Positions 1-11,300 of a DNA stretch of 64,000 bases are shown here, piece by piece. Source of the DNA: Diphasiastrum complanatum. Its lineage: Eukaryota; Streptophyta; Lycopodiopsida; Lycopodiales; Lycopodiaceae. Numbering within the stretch: the stretch's first letter is position 1; every line of letters begins with the position of its first letter. The notes below the pieces were generated by a model, which saw only the letters and a program-made list of their open reading frames with translations, did not search any database and was not told where the DNA came from. Made by a program: the position numbers and the translations under genes. The stretch is taken from positions 81,453,464 through 81,517,463 of the forward strand of contig CM055092.1 in NCBI GenBank assembly GCA_029204225.1, read 5' to 3'.

Positions 1-608
1 TAGAGAACAGGCACAATGCCTGCACGCCAAAAGCGATTTGAGAGAACGCCGGCTGTGACATATCAAAGTGCTCTCGGGGAATGTTGCACCAACCTCCATT
101 GTCATTCGGAAGGGCGTCGTTTGGAGGGCATAAGTTTGTAGCCGTAATAAACACAGATGGATTTCCAGGGTTGCACCACTGGGTATCGTTCCAACACTTG
201 ATTTCGTAGCATCCACCACAAGCTGCGCCATTCTTAAACAATACCGTGCTGAGTGCTGCTGTATTTGTACCGTAACCCTGGCTGTAGAGGTTTCCATATC
301 CGCATGCGCCATCTAATCACAGCCGATAGATTACAACGAGAAGTATGAATCGCAGAGTGTCATTAAGCAAACTTAGTTCAAAGTGCCGTTGCTGTTAAAC
401 AATGTGTGCACTCCTTGCACAGGTAAAGCCAGTGACTTACCCCATTGTGCCTGCTGCGTCACTACCCCATAGAAGGTAGCATGCGCTTCATTCCAGTGCC
501 TCCGGTGCCTCCAAGACGGTTCAGATGAAATCGTGCTTGCGAACCTTGGTAATAGCTTAGCATTAACAGCGTCGCCAATGAAGCTGATAGTGCCATGAAG
601 CGATCCAT
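1..608 (-). pseudogene. Alpha-expansin pseudogene, copy 1 (exons 1-2; exon 3 lies beyond the left edge)
   Basis: Expansins are secreted proteins that loosen plant cell walls. Exon 1 reads from 608 to 441 with a signal-peptide-like start (MDRFMALSASLATLLM) and then WNEAHATFYG, which sits in another frame, so the signal peptide and mature protein are out of register. A GTAAGT donor is at 440-435 and a TTAG acceptor ends at 313. Exon 2 (312 to 1) gives [31 protein letters not shown] and the HFD-type motif [11 protein letters not shown], the core of the GH45-like domain with its cysteines. The expected GSDAAGTMG is readable only in a shifted frame between two compensating indels. Near position 40 the frame breaks again, because RAGIVPVL appears in another frame. 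Family identity is clear. That this copy is dead is an inference from the frameshifts. Confidence 0.9.
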
Positions 609-1296
609 TGTCCTGTCACCAAAAAACATAGGTACGCTCCCACAGAACTGTGTCAGGTATATCGACAGATAAGTTCTAATAAACCGAATAAGAAATGCAG
701 CAGGGAAACCTCTTAAGTTCCTCACTGATAGTACGCTTACCTATTGAAGTGCTGCGTGACTATTCGATGGTTTGCGAGCGCTCAAGTCCAGCTATAATCA
801 CAGTCTTTGCACGTAGATGCGTCCACCTGCTTGTACGTATATCAACCCTCTAGGGCCGGTGCTCTCGAGAGAAGAGTGGCAGGAGGAGGATGATGGTAAT
901 ATGCACGAAATGAAAGCCGTAGTAAATCAGAAAAAGAGAAGAGGATCACTCCTATAAATTTTCGTCAATTTAGGGCTGATACTGATTATCCGGACATACG
1001 ACGGGTGGAATGGCGCCAAATAAATAATTCAAATTTTTCAGCAACTAAACTTACCATTTTCTGGTTTTGTTTTTTGTTTTGTGTTTGCTCAAACAAGGGA
1101 CGGCAAGCACTCCGATTCCTTAAAGGCTTAAATTTAGAGTGTTATGCTCATTTAATGTTGTTCATGCCCTACATGTCATGTTGTATTTAGGTGCAAATTT
1201 TAAACGCTCATTATCATTGATGCACTGAAATGAAAGTTAACGACAAGTCATATGAGTAGAGGAAAAGCAGATGGAGACCGGTGGCAAAGGAGATAC
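609..1296. repeat. Upstream flank of expansin copy 1, left part of a segmental duplication
   Basis: Non-coding sequence 5' of the expansin pseudogene. It matches 52839-53395 almost base for base (for example the GATAAGTTCTAATAAACCGA stretch and the CTTGCACGTAGATGCRTCCACC stretch). No gene is visible. The homology resumes at 6496 on the far side of the LTR element. Confidence 0.8.
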
Positions 1297-1301
1297 AAGC
1301 C

Positions 1302-2532
1302 TGTAGCGCAGGCATCCCAAAGGGAGGGAACCACGACTTAGCTTCCTAGCCTTCAACTCTTGCCATCCAAACCCACTTGACATACATGCAGCTAACTCGC
1401 CAACAACGATCAGACTTAACCAACTTGAAGTTCCGAAAACCAACATTGAGATCCAACCTGGCGCCATGCCAGATCGGGGGTCCCGATGTGGGTGACTTCC
1501 CTCCAAGCAAGCCGCCCAACATACATCAAACTTAACCAACTCGAAGCTTCGTTTACGAGTAACATCCATTCCAAGCAAGCGGTCTGACTTACATCAGATT
1601 AACCAACTGAAAGCTTCGTCACGAGCGCTGGAAGCCAACCTGGCGCCACGCCAAACTGGAAGCCATAAACAGGTAACATCCACCCAAGCAAGCCATCCAA
1701 CTCAGCCGACAGGTTAGAGCCCGTTCCCCAAGATCTTAACCCATTCACGTTCATGCAAGGAACACTCAGAACCACAAGCCGCGACAGATATGGAAACAAG
1801 TTTCCTGGACCAAATGGTCCCGACAGCATACCGCTGGCGCCACGGACCGAATGGTCCCAACGGCATACCGTTGGCGTCCGGGATACGACCCTCAGCTATG
1901 TGCCAAGTTAAAAATTTTGAAAGCGGCCTTACAACTTGCGCTTTTACCGAACACTGAAACCCATAAAGTAATCAGAGTCAGTTTGAGGAAAATCCCACTT
2001 TATTGATAAATATGAGAAGGTTACATTTCAAGTGTGTGACCGACCCTAGTCTCCGGGGCGCTAGCATGCCAAGGTGAGAGCCATGACAACATTCCAGCAA
2101 GGGAGGCTGAGACTTGGTTGGAGCTCGCCCTGAGTCGCAACCCGCACTTCCCTATAATATTGGTGTGATTCGGCACCCCCCCTCATACCAAGCACTCTAC
2201 CCAAGCTGGTAAAGCACATTTTTCTCTCTCTAGGATTTTCTCTTTCTAGAAAGTCATTTACTCTCTCTAAATTTTATTGATCCCCAAGCTTCCTTTAATC
2301 ATGCCTAGATCGTGTGAGGTGATTGCACATCGATCTGAGCTCTCTGGACTCCGCTAGAACTGATCAAAGATTTTCAGCCATAGGAACTTGGCGCCGGCTG
2401 GATTCTGGTCACAGTGGCGCGGGAGCAGCGCCGGCGCCGTTGGCGCCAAGAGCAGCAGGGGCTGCTGGCGCCGGGGACATAGCTGGCGCCGATGGCGCCG
2501 GAAGTAAAGCTTGTAGAAGTAGCTTTACAACA
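1302..2532 (-). repeat. 3' LTR of the non-autonomous element
   Basis: Direct repeat of 5254-6490. On the minus strand it starts TGTTGTAAAGC and ends CGCTACA, with the canonical TG...CA. It contains a GGCGCC-rich stretch (2385-2505) and, near 2170, the core CCGAATCAC next to a G-run that is also found downstream of the chromovirus pol at 63290. Confidence 0.92.
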
Positions 2533-2546
2533 TCCACCCCACCTTT
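2533..2546 (-). promoter_or_regulatory. Polypurine tract of the non-autonomous element
   Basis: The minus strand reads AAAGGTGGGGTGGA directly before the 3' LTR start TGTTGTAAAGC. This is the expected plus-strand primer site for reverse transcription. Confidence 0.8.
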
Positions 2547-4397
2547 ATAAAATCTGATGTCCTCATCAGATTGTCAGATTAAAGTAAAGTGTCTCCCAAT
2601 TAAAATGACTATACATTTAAGCTACTTGGCACAGTACTCAATTTACTTGCCACTTTTTATTAACATTGAAGCTGGCACACCACAAGTCGGAGGCTCAGCT
2701 CTTTCTTTGTACTGAAAAATTACATAACTTGAAAAAAAAAATATCTTTGTCTGGGAAAAGCGTAGATTTGATATCGCTTTCGTAAAACCCGAGAACCTTA
2801 TTAACTAGTGACAGAGGCCTTTCTTTGAAATGTACGCCCCTGTCGCTTCTGACTTTCGACTTTGGAACTCCTTTGAGCTCCTGATTTGTCCTTGATGCAC
2901 TTTGTGTTGAGCTCCCTGAGCTCCAGATTTGTTCAGTTCTGCACAGGTATCAAGGCTCCCTGAGCCAAAGGATTTATCGTTTGATTGCCCACTTTATGGT
3001 CCACTCTGTGCCTTGTTGTTCTGCACCTTGATTTCTCTCCTTGTCCCAGCCTGATCTTGATACTTTTCCATCTTGGCTCTTTAAGGTAGGCAAAGATTGA
3101 ATACTCCGCAATGCACCTCTCACTTACCTTGAAGTAGCTCTTTGAATCAGCCCAAATATAACCATTGACCTCGCGGAAAGCCAAAGGGTTGCACCAGTTT
3201 GATCCGCATCTGAACTATCTCTTCGCGTTTGTTTGAAGCACCATGTCCGTCACGCAAACTTGACTTTCACAATTCCATCACTGGTCAATCGCCTCACACT
3301 CAAAACAAAAAGTGTACATCGAGCTTGGCTTCAAGTAGCTCTCTTTGAATCAGACACATGCACCTAGAGTTTGCACTAGTCCGATCTCAACGCGAACTGT
3401 CCCTTAGCGTCCGTTCGAAATATCAAGTCTCTCATGCAAGACTCAACTTTCATGATTCCTTCATTGATCAGCTGCCTTACACGTAACACAAGCCAGCGTA
3501 CTGATATGTTTCCTCATCATTGCTGGTCCAGAGAAAGCCTATAACAAACTTTCCTTTCACAACAAAAACCTGTCAACTTATTAGGTCCAAAGTTTGCCAG
3601 TCTCCTCGTGTGAGTATGGCTAGGTCACCTTGAATTTGCCCCCATTTTGATCAACTTTCATTCAAAATTTGCCCCAAGAGAGAGGTGTGTGATAGTTCCC
3701 TCCACTTATAAAATCAGCTGATCGGACTTAGAGTAGAGTTCTTCGGACAAAAAGCCTTTCCAACACTTTGCTTCCCATCTGCTAGGATTATGGCTCGATC
3801 CAACTTGTTGCCAATCTCTGAAGAGGATCCTAGTCTTTTCCCCTTTGAGGAAAAACCCAACTGATACTGGATATCACCCATGCTCAGTGAGTTTCAGTTC
3901 CGAAGGTGGCCGTCCCAAAATGAAGACCAACTGCTCCATAGAAGATCTCCCCTGAAATTGCCCTTTCCAACTTTTGACTTCCTACTTGCGTCTGGTGGGC
4001 GTTGTCGCAAATGAAACTAACCCAAGAAACAGGCTAGCCATCCATCCTTTGCAAACATTCAGTCGTTTCGTTGTCGTTCACGTGTGAGTACTTGAACTGC
4101 AAATCCGCCCCACAGATTCTATAGTCCTCTTTGTTTGATGGTATCAGCCTTCAAAAGAAAAGGTTCCTTCTCGAGCCATCAGCTCCTTGTATCACAAGCA
4201 ATCATGCAAACTAGGCAAAGCACGAGTACTAAGACTCACCACGAATACATACAAGTAAGACACTCAGGCAAGTTTACTAACAAGTAACAAAGACAAGGTC
4301 CCCCTTTGAGATGGTCCTGCCAACGGACCTTTGCCTGGCCGCCCATACAAATCGATCACAGAATCAGCCCACATAGGACACCCCTCCAACCATCCGT
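2547..4397 (-). other. Internal region of the element, non-coding
   Basis: About 1.85 kb without a reading frame that resembles gag, protease, reverse transcriptase or integrase on either strand. Short ORFs here have no recognisable motif. I see nothing else specific in it. Confidence 0.6.
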
Positions 4398-4975
4398 GCT
4401 TTCACCATTAAGCAGCACATTGCCTCAGTCACGCCCCACCACTTTTTGGTCGATAGCCCTTATAGCTAAACGATCGGCAGCTATCCTTGAATATACCACC
4501 CCCGTGGACGCACCCATGCTTTCACCGTCAGGCAGCACATTGCCTCAGTAACGCCCCCACCAAATCTAGTCGATAGCACTTATAGATAAACGATCGGCAG
4601 CGTACCCCCCAATCGTGGACGCACCCATGCTTTCACCGTTAGGCAGCACATTGCCTCAGTAACGCCCCCACCAAATTTGGTCGATAGCCCTTATAGCTAA
4701 ACGAATGGCAGCTATCCTTGAATATACCACCCCCGTGGACGCACCCGTGCTTTCACCGTTAGGCAGCACATTGCCTCAGTAACGCCCCCACCAAATTTAG
4801 TCGATAGCCCTTATAGCTAAACGATCGGCAGCATACCACCCAAATCGTGGACGCACCCGTGCTTTCACCGTTAGACAGCACATTGCCTCAGTAACGCCCC
4901 ACCAAATTTGGTCGATAGCCCTTATAGCTAAACGAACGGTGGTCATCGCGAATATGTCACCCCGCACCCCACAAG
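4398..4975. repeat. Tandem array of ~111-120 bp units inside the element
   Basis: Five copies of a unit anchored on TGCTTTCACCGTTAGGCAGC followed by ACATTGCCTCAGTAACGCC. The anchors start at 4398, 4517, 4628, 4748 and 4860, so spacing alternates at about 119, 111, 120 and 112. Two more diverged units (TGCTTACACC) appear near 4986 and 5070. Each unit also holds GTCGATAGCCCTTATAGCTAAACG. The alternating length suggests a two-unit higher-order pattern. Confidence 0.88.
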
Positions 4976-5239
4976 CACAAACCGTGCTTACACCATCCTA
5001 ATGGGAGGACATTGCCTCATTTGTCCTACGTGCAGACGGCGCCAGGCCCAAACCACGGAAACTGACTGTGCTTACACCTCAAGCGCAGCACTTTGACTCA
5101 TCAAGCCCCCGTCCTGCCAACCACCCCGACCGTGGACGGACCCCGCTTACACTGTGGGCAGCACCTTCCACAACAGTTGTCTTGATGAACCCCAAACCGT
5201 GGCCATTTCTGTGAGATCCGCATAGCTGACTAGCCAGTC

Positions 5240-5251
5240 GCTCTGATACCA
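5240..5251 (-). promoter_or_regulatory. Primer-binding site (initiator tRNA-Met type)
   Basis: The minus strand reads TGGTATCAGAGC, two bases after the 5' LTR end (CGCTACA). This is the standard PBS complementary to the 3' end of plant initiator tRNA-Met and it fixes the element's orientation. Confidence 0.9.
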
Positions 5252-5253
5252 CA

Positions 5254-6490
5254 TGTAGCGCAGGCATCCCAAAGGGAGCCGGGAACCACGACTTAGCTTC
5301 CTAGCCTTCAACTCTTGCCATCCAAACCCACTTGACATACAAGCAGCTAACTCGCCAACAACGATCAGACTTATCCAACTTGAAGTTCCGAAAACCAACA
5401 TTGAGATCCAACCTGGCGCCATGCCAGATCGGAGGTCCCGATGTGGGTGACTTCCCTCCAAGCAAGCCGCCTGACATACATCAAACTTAACCAACTCGAA
5501 GCTTCGTTACAAACGAGTAACATCCATTCCAAGCAAGCGGTCTGACTTACATCAGACTTATCCAACTGAAAGCTTCGACGAGCAGAAGCCAACCTGGCGC
5601 CACGCCAAACTGGACAGCCATAAACAGATAACATCCACCCAAGCAAGCCATCCAACTCAGCCGACAGGTTAGAACCCGTTCCCCAAGAGCTTAACCCATT
5701 CACGTTCATGCAAGGAACACTCAGAACCACAAGTCGCGACAGATATGGAAACAACTAGTTCCTGGACCAATGGTCCCGACAGCATACCGCTGGCGCCACG
5801 GACCGAATGGTCCCCACGGCATATCGCTGGCGTCCCGGGATACGACCCTCGGCTATGTGCCAAGTAAAAAATTTTGAAAGCGGCCTTACAATTGGTGCTT
5901 TTACCGAACACTGAAACCCAGAGGTAATCAGAGTCAGTTTGAGAAAAATCCCACTTTATTGATAAATCTGAGAAGGTTACATTTCAAGTGTGTGACCGAC
6001 CCTAGTCTCCGGGGCGCTAGCATGCCAAGGCGAGAGCCATGACAACATTCCAACAAGGGAAGCTGAGACTTGGTTTGAGCTCGCCGTGAGTCGCAACCCG
6101 CACTCCCCTATAGTATTGGTGTGATTCGGCACCCCCCCTCATACCAAGCACTCTACCCAAGCTGGTAAAGCACGTTTTTCTTTCTCTAGGATTTTCTCTT
6201 TCTAAAAAGTCATTTTCTCTCTCTAGATTTTATTGATCCCAGGCTTCCTTTAATCATGCCTAGATCGTGTGAGGTGATTGCACATCGATCTGAGCTCTCT
6301 GGACTCCGCTAGAACCGATTAAAGATTTTTAGCCATAGGAACTTGGCGCCGGCTAGATTCTGGTCACAGTGGCGCCGGGAGGAGCGCCGGCGCGTTGGCG
6401 CCGGGAGCAGCAGGGGCACTGCTGGCGCCGGGGGACATAGCTGGCATCGATGGCGCCAGAAGTAAAGCTTGTAAAGGTAGCTTTACAACA
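5254..6490 (-). repeat. 5' LTR of the non-autonomous element
   Basis: Partner of 1302-2532, about 1237 bp against 1231 bp. It has the same TG...CA ends and the AAGCC target duplicate immediately outside. The transcription start is expected inside this LTR on the minus strand. No clear TATAAA box was picked out. Confidence 0.92.
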
Positions 6491-6495
6491 AAGCC

Positions 6496-7035
6496 TCCAA
6501 TATGAAGTCATTACTTAAGTGTGTGGCTATCATTGAAATCAGAAGTAAAAGTGTGCAAAGTATGAATCTAAATGTTGTTCATGGAGGGGGGTAGGCACAC
6601 ACAAACTTGGAAAAGTAGTAATTGTACACTAAGAAACTATTGGAAGGTGGCATGTATAGAAATGTTTTTTTCCTACAATCTTAGTGAATTACACTTCTAA
6701 TAAAATGCTTGACATGATAAAAAAATGATAGATGATTAAGGAACACAAATGATAGATGATAGAGGAACAGAAATGATAAAAACAAATGATAGATGATTAC
6801 GGAACACAAGTGAGTATAGAGGCTCTTAATTTGATTGCAATGACATGGGTAAGAGCAACAACAAAGTTGCTGGTGGAAAAGCTACTCCACATGTAGAGAA
6901 GAAAATGAATGAGGTGTCTAGGTTGGATGACATGTCTTTGAATGTACAACTAATAAAAGTGCTATCAAAGAATGCATTAAATGAATTAGAAAACTTATTG
7001 ACAATATTTTTAATATGAACATATCGATTTTTACA
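6496..7035. repeat. Right part of the segmental duplication with a short ORF remnant
   Basis: Matches 53405-53938 (for example GTGTGGCTATCATTGAAATC and the poly-G tract after GTTGTTCATGGA). On the plus strand from 6845 a short frame reads MGKSNNKVAGGKATP, and its counterpart at 53718 reads KSNNPVVHGKATP. In the 53.7 kb copy the phrase SWLDDKSFILFC faintly recalls the Myb/SANT-like domain of PIF/Harbinger-associated proteins. That resemblance is weak. Confidence 0.6.
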
Positions 7036-7066
7036 TGAATAACATAAATAGAAAAAATGTTGATAA

Positions 7067-7556
7067 TTGTATCACATGTGCTGCCGTTTAGTGAGTTCAA
7101 AAAATTGGAGCCCATTTGCTACTTTCTCCATGCTAGGGAGCAGCAAGAATATCATGTTCGGGAGGCACATGCCTTTGGACTCTAGCATCTTCATATCTGC
7201 ATTGTCATCTAATCAAGATAATCAAGTGTGGTATATTGACTCGGGAGCCACAAGACACATGACAGGTAACAAGAATTGGTTCAGTAGCATGAAAGTATTG
7301 GATAATGGAACGGTCCGTTTCACAAGCAAATGGCAAGGTGTGCAAGATTAAGGGGATAGGCATCATTTCAATCCAACTACCTGATGGCAAAAGCAAGATG
7401 ATCAGGGAGGTACTTACGTACTAGGTTTGAAGAAAAATCTACTTTCTGTTGGAGTCATTACTGATCAAAGTGGAAAGTAGAATTCGCTCATGATCCGTTG
7501 CTTTGTGAAGGATGTGAACCAAAAGTTCAAAGTTATTGCGGATGGCAAGTGATTTT
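7067..7556 (+). pseudogene. Copia gag-pol fragment (protease and pre-integrase region)
   Basis: A broken piece of Ty1/Copia polyprotein. It contains the retropepsin-type active site VWYIDSGATRHMTG (about 7230-7265). After a frameshift near 7325 it reads KIKGIGIISIQLPDGKSK and LGLKKNLLSVGVITDQ, the usual segment between protease and the GAG-pre-integrase domain, and then IRCFVKDVNQKFKVIADGK before a stop. Nothing of integrase or RT follows. It begins just right of the duplicated flank. Confidence 0.82.
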
Positions 7557-7669
7557 TGAAAACTAAAACCATTAATATCAAGAGGAATTTTAGGACGGTT
7601 GGGCTCTTTTACATATACTTTTGTCCCTGTAACAAATATTTGCCGATTCCACACGTAAAATTTCTAATA

Positions 7670-7995
7670 TTTTCTTGCGCGATTCACAAAATTTTCGCGT
7701 GAGATGCCTTCGCGAAAATTGTGCGATGGCATTGCTCTCAAAATTTCACGATGCCTTCGCAAAAGATTCGCGCGGCGATTTGCAGAAATCTTGCGCGCAG
7801 GCGGGCTTTGCAAAAATTTCGCGAAGGCAGGCTTCGATAAGTTCTCGAGAAGGCAGGCTTCGCAAATTTTTGAGCGCGATGCCTTCGCGAAAATTTTGCG
7901 ATGTCCTGCATGAAATTTTTCCGAAGGCAGGCATCACGAAATTTTTTGCAAAAATTTCTTGAAAAGAAGGCAGGCCTCGCGACAATTTCTGAAAA
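7670..7995. repeat. Degenerate short repeats based on TTCGCGAAAATTTT and GAAGGCAGGCTTCG
   Basis: About 320 bp made of variants of TTCGCGAAAATTTTGCGATG alternating with GAAGGCAGGCTTCGC. Several are palindromic or near-palindromic (TTCGCGAA, CGCGAAAATTTTCGCG-like). Open frames run through this array in several phases on both strands, but their proteins are only repeats of the motif, so I do not call genes here. CpG content is much higher than in the surroundings. Confidence 0.75.
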
Positions 7996-8036
7996 GACTC
8001 AAATTTTGGACAACTCAAATTTTTGGAATTTTTTTA

Positions 8037-8365
8037 ATATTCCCCTCCCCCGCCCACCAGCCTAGGCGGGTGGGGGTTGGAATTAAAAAAAAATGTTTTT
8101 ATTTTAAATTTCTAGACCCCCCCACCCGCCGTTTTTTTTAATTTTTCCCCCTCTCTGCCCACCCGCCGCAGTAAATGAAATTTTTAATTTATCCCGCCCC
8201 CCTCCCCTCTACGACCACTCGCCGCGGCGGGTGGCCGGGGGGGGGATCAATTTAAAATTTAATTTATCAATAATTAAAACCCATTAAAAAAAAACTTCTT
8301 TTTTAAATTGTGCTCCCCCCGCGCCCCACACTCAACGGTGGGTGTGCGGGGGGGAGATAAATTTA
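8037..8365. repeat. Array of C-run/G-run hairpins separated by AT tracts
   Basis: Successive units, each with a C-rich arm, a CCCACCCGCC or GGCGGGTGGG core and a G-rich arm, divided by A/T-rich spacers. Clear hairpins lie at 8047-8076 (CCCCCGCCCACC against GGCGGGTGGGGG), 8215-8234 (CCACTCGCCGCGGCGGGTGG, inside C and G runs) and 8313-8356 (CTCCCCCCGC against GCGGGGGGGAG). A half-unit is at 8116-8172. No coding signal. Confidence 0.8.
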
Positions 8366-11300
8366 TATATATTATATGTATACATTAACATTATTTAACT
8401 CAAAATTAGATTTAACTTAAAAAACCATGAGAAATGCCAAAAATTATATACCATATCGTATTAGCACAAAAATTGGAAGAAAGAAAATCTGAAGTAAGTA
8501 GCTCTGTTATATGAAAGGTTTAAAATTTCAAAAGACAATGTAAATTATCATTGTAGGGAGTTTTTATTTATGTTTTTTTACCATTCCCAAATCTCATAAA
8601 TACTTATGGGGCCAATTGGATGCCACATGTCATGAGAACATAAGATCTCAAGAAGACCCAAAATCTCCATTTTTGGAGGACCATTTTACAAAATTTATGC
8701 TCCAAATTTTTGCGGAATCCACTAGTTCAAGAGTGTATATATAGATTGGAAAGTGTCAATGTTGCACTAATGCTTATGGGATTATTAAGTGTTTCAACTG
8801 TGCTCTTCCTTTTTCCTCATCCCTTCCATGAACTTGCTAATACAAAAGTAGGGGAAAAAACATGAAAATCAAAAAACCAAGAGAGATCAAAATATTATAA
8901 AAGATCAAAAAATAAACTTAAGAAAACCAAAATACAAGCATAAAAAATGACAAATAAGATTAGAATGGTAAAAACAATCTAAAAAAACACCATTTCATAT
9001 AAATAATCTCAAAAAAACAAAAAACTAGAAAAAACATTTAAAAATTAAAAAAAAAACAAAATGAAACACAAAATAATGTCAAGAAAAGTGACTGATGTAA
9101 TGTGCTTTGCATGCGAGTTTGACATTGGGTTAGTAACATTAGGAATCATATAGTCTTTTGATTTTTCCGATTTCGATTGGCCTTTTGTACTAAAAGTATT
9201 TTCGTCAGAATTTTCAAATTACGTGAAATAAAGCAAAAATTCAGTTTTTCGAAAAATTTAATTTTCGGTCATTTTAGCGTTATCTATGGAATCGGTTTAG
9301 ATTAGTGAATTGATTAAACTAGGTCTATCAGTCAGAATTGGTCACAGTGTTTTCACTAAGTCTAAATTATTTCTCGGTGATAGATAAGTTAAAATTGACA
9401 GAAGGAACCACAATGAAATTGACGACAGTTTATACTGTACTGTCATTTTTTTAAGTTTTGGAGTTGGGAACTCCCAGATTGAAAGTTAAAATTTGAAATT
9501 TTTCTTTTTTTGTTGAAATTAAATTTGGTTAAAATTTAAAATTAGTTACTTGTCTGATAGTTTTCTAATTGATGTTGATCGCTAGAAATCAGTCAAGTGA
9601 ACGCTTGTGCAAGATACTCGTGAAATTTGAACTAAAATCGTCAAACAATATGAAATGACCAGGTTGGATCAGTGGCAATAGTATTTTTTATCTAGACAGT
9701 AAATCTGACAGGATACGGTTCAAGAATTACTAAAATGCTATTGGTGGGATTTCCATTCATGTAATTTCATATTCTGTGTTTGGATAGGTTTTGTCAATAT
9801 TAACGGAGTAATGCCAAACCAGTCAATAAAAAGAAAAAACAGTCCAATTTTATTGGAAAATTTGTAATAATAGGAATTACATAACTGATTTCATTTCCAG
9901 TAAAATCCTATGGTGAATTATATTCAAAAGATCAAACTAGTATTATTTCACATACTAGTAAATTATTTTTGATATATCAGATATTCAGCCCAAGTATAGG
10001 ACATAAATGAAATTGTTTCAGATGTTTTTTACAGTAATTAGTTTTTAAACATTTACTAATGTCGTTACGTCTTCTTGGTACCTTAGATGAAATAGATTTT
10101 TAGGGAACTGAAAATTCTAAGGAGGAAAGAAGAGTGGACACCAGAGGTAGTAAGTGTGAATGGGAAATGTATTTTGCAGTTAGAATTTTAGGTAAATCCT
10201 AGTAAATAATTGCTTGATACTGATTATTAATTTCTTGGTTAGAATTCATTTAGTTGAATCCATAACTGATATCTTTGTAACCATTGAGTTATCCACAGTT
10301 TTGGATGTCAATTGTGATGTTAGAAGTGGAATCTGATACGTGCATTATATTGGATCTGTTAGTTTACAGAAGCTTGTCCCTATATATGATGCATCAGTAG
10401 GGTTTTGAAGTTTATCATTAACCAAAAAGGATCAGGATGTGATATTTAACCATGTTAATTCTTCTGCTTAGATCACAAGGTACGATGTGGATTTGTGGTA
10501 TCCATCTGATAGGCATGCCGGTCATCCAAATAAATGGATTCTCCAGTGTTTGGAAACAAGAGATGATATCCTAAAATGATTATAGGACAGCTAGATGATC
10601 AATGGATCTCTAGAATATCAGATAAGATAGTTAAGGGTTTTTTGGAAGGAAAAGTTGATAGTATGAGACATCAATAATTTTGGAAAGAAAATTCTAGGAG
10701 GGGATAAATTTCTATTTGGGAATCTGTGGGTTGCATAGTTTTCGGAAAAGAACCAGTTGTGGTATAGATTGAAACCAACTTTGGTTATTGGAACTTTTTG
10801 AATAAAAGACATTCTTTAGGGATTGTTGATAATTGAATCAATATCGATAAGTAGTTCAGTAAAAGGGTCCAAGGTTACTAATTCCATTTCGATTGGAATA
10901 GAAGTAAGTTTGATCAGAAGTTAAGTCTGAGAGTTTTGTATTTGAACAACTTAAAGTTAGTTTTAGTACTAGGATCAGAGAGAGGTTGTTTGAGTGGAAG
11001 AAAATATGCTATTGAAAAAAATTGGATCGGAAAACTACTGAGAGTGAATTTTATTCATCTTAGAGATTTCCCGGATATGTTATTTACTCATGAGGAATAA
11101 AAAATCGTTTGTGGCTGAGTTACAAGATCTCAGTGAGATATGTGAGTAACATATGTGAGTTCTGGAGGAATCTGCTAGATAAGATTGTGTTTATGTACTA
11201 AATCATAGTGAGATTATTCACGTATGTGCACCATTAATCTTTATGAATCTATTGTGTAATCCTAGTTACTAAGGTTATCTGGTGCACTTAACCTAGTAGG

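Larger units (their letters stand above)
1302..6490 (-). mobile_element. Complete non-autonomous LTR retrotransposon (LARD-like), minus orientation
   Basis: Two long direct repeats (1302-2532 and 5254-6490) begin TGTAGCGCAG and end GCTTTACAACA on the plus strand. They are flanked by the identical 5-bp target duplication AAGCC (1297-1301 and 6491-6495). The minus-strand reading is 5' LTR (6490-5254), two bases, the primer-binding site TGGTATCAGAGC (5251-5240), about 2.7 kb of internal DNA, a purine tract (2546-2533), and 3' LTR (2532-1302). The internal part has no gag or pol motif but carries a tandem array. The element therefore has every cis signal and no protein, as in LARDs, and must use proteins made elsewhere. 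The LTRs look very similar by eye, with small indels, which points to a fairly recent insertion. Confidence 0.92.

Noticed and set aside
1-608. A functional expansin gene at the left edge
   Set aside because: Frameshifts after the signal peptide, at the exon 1/2 boundary and near position 40 preclude an intact product.
2323-2550. Ala/Gly-rich open frame in the GGCGCC-rich part of the LTR
   Set aside because: It comes from GGCGCC repeats within an LTR, differs between the two LTR copies and has no domain.
7675-8141. Several overlapping ORFs on both strands at 7.7-8.1 kb
   Set aside because: All are readings of the same TTCGCGAA-type array in different phases; no consistent protein.
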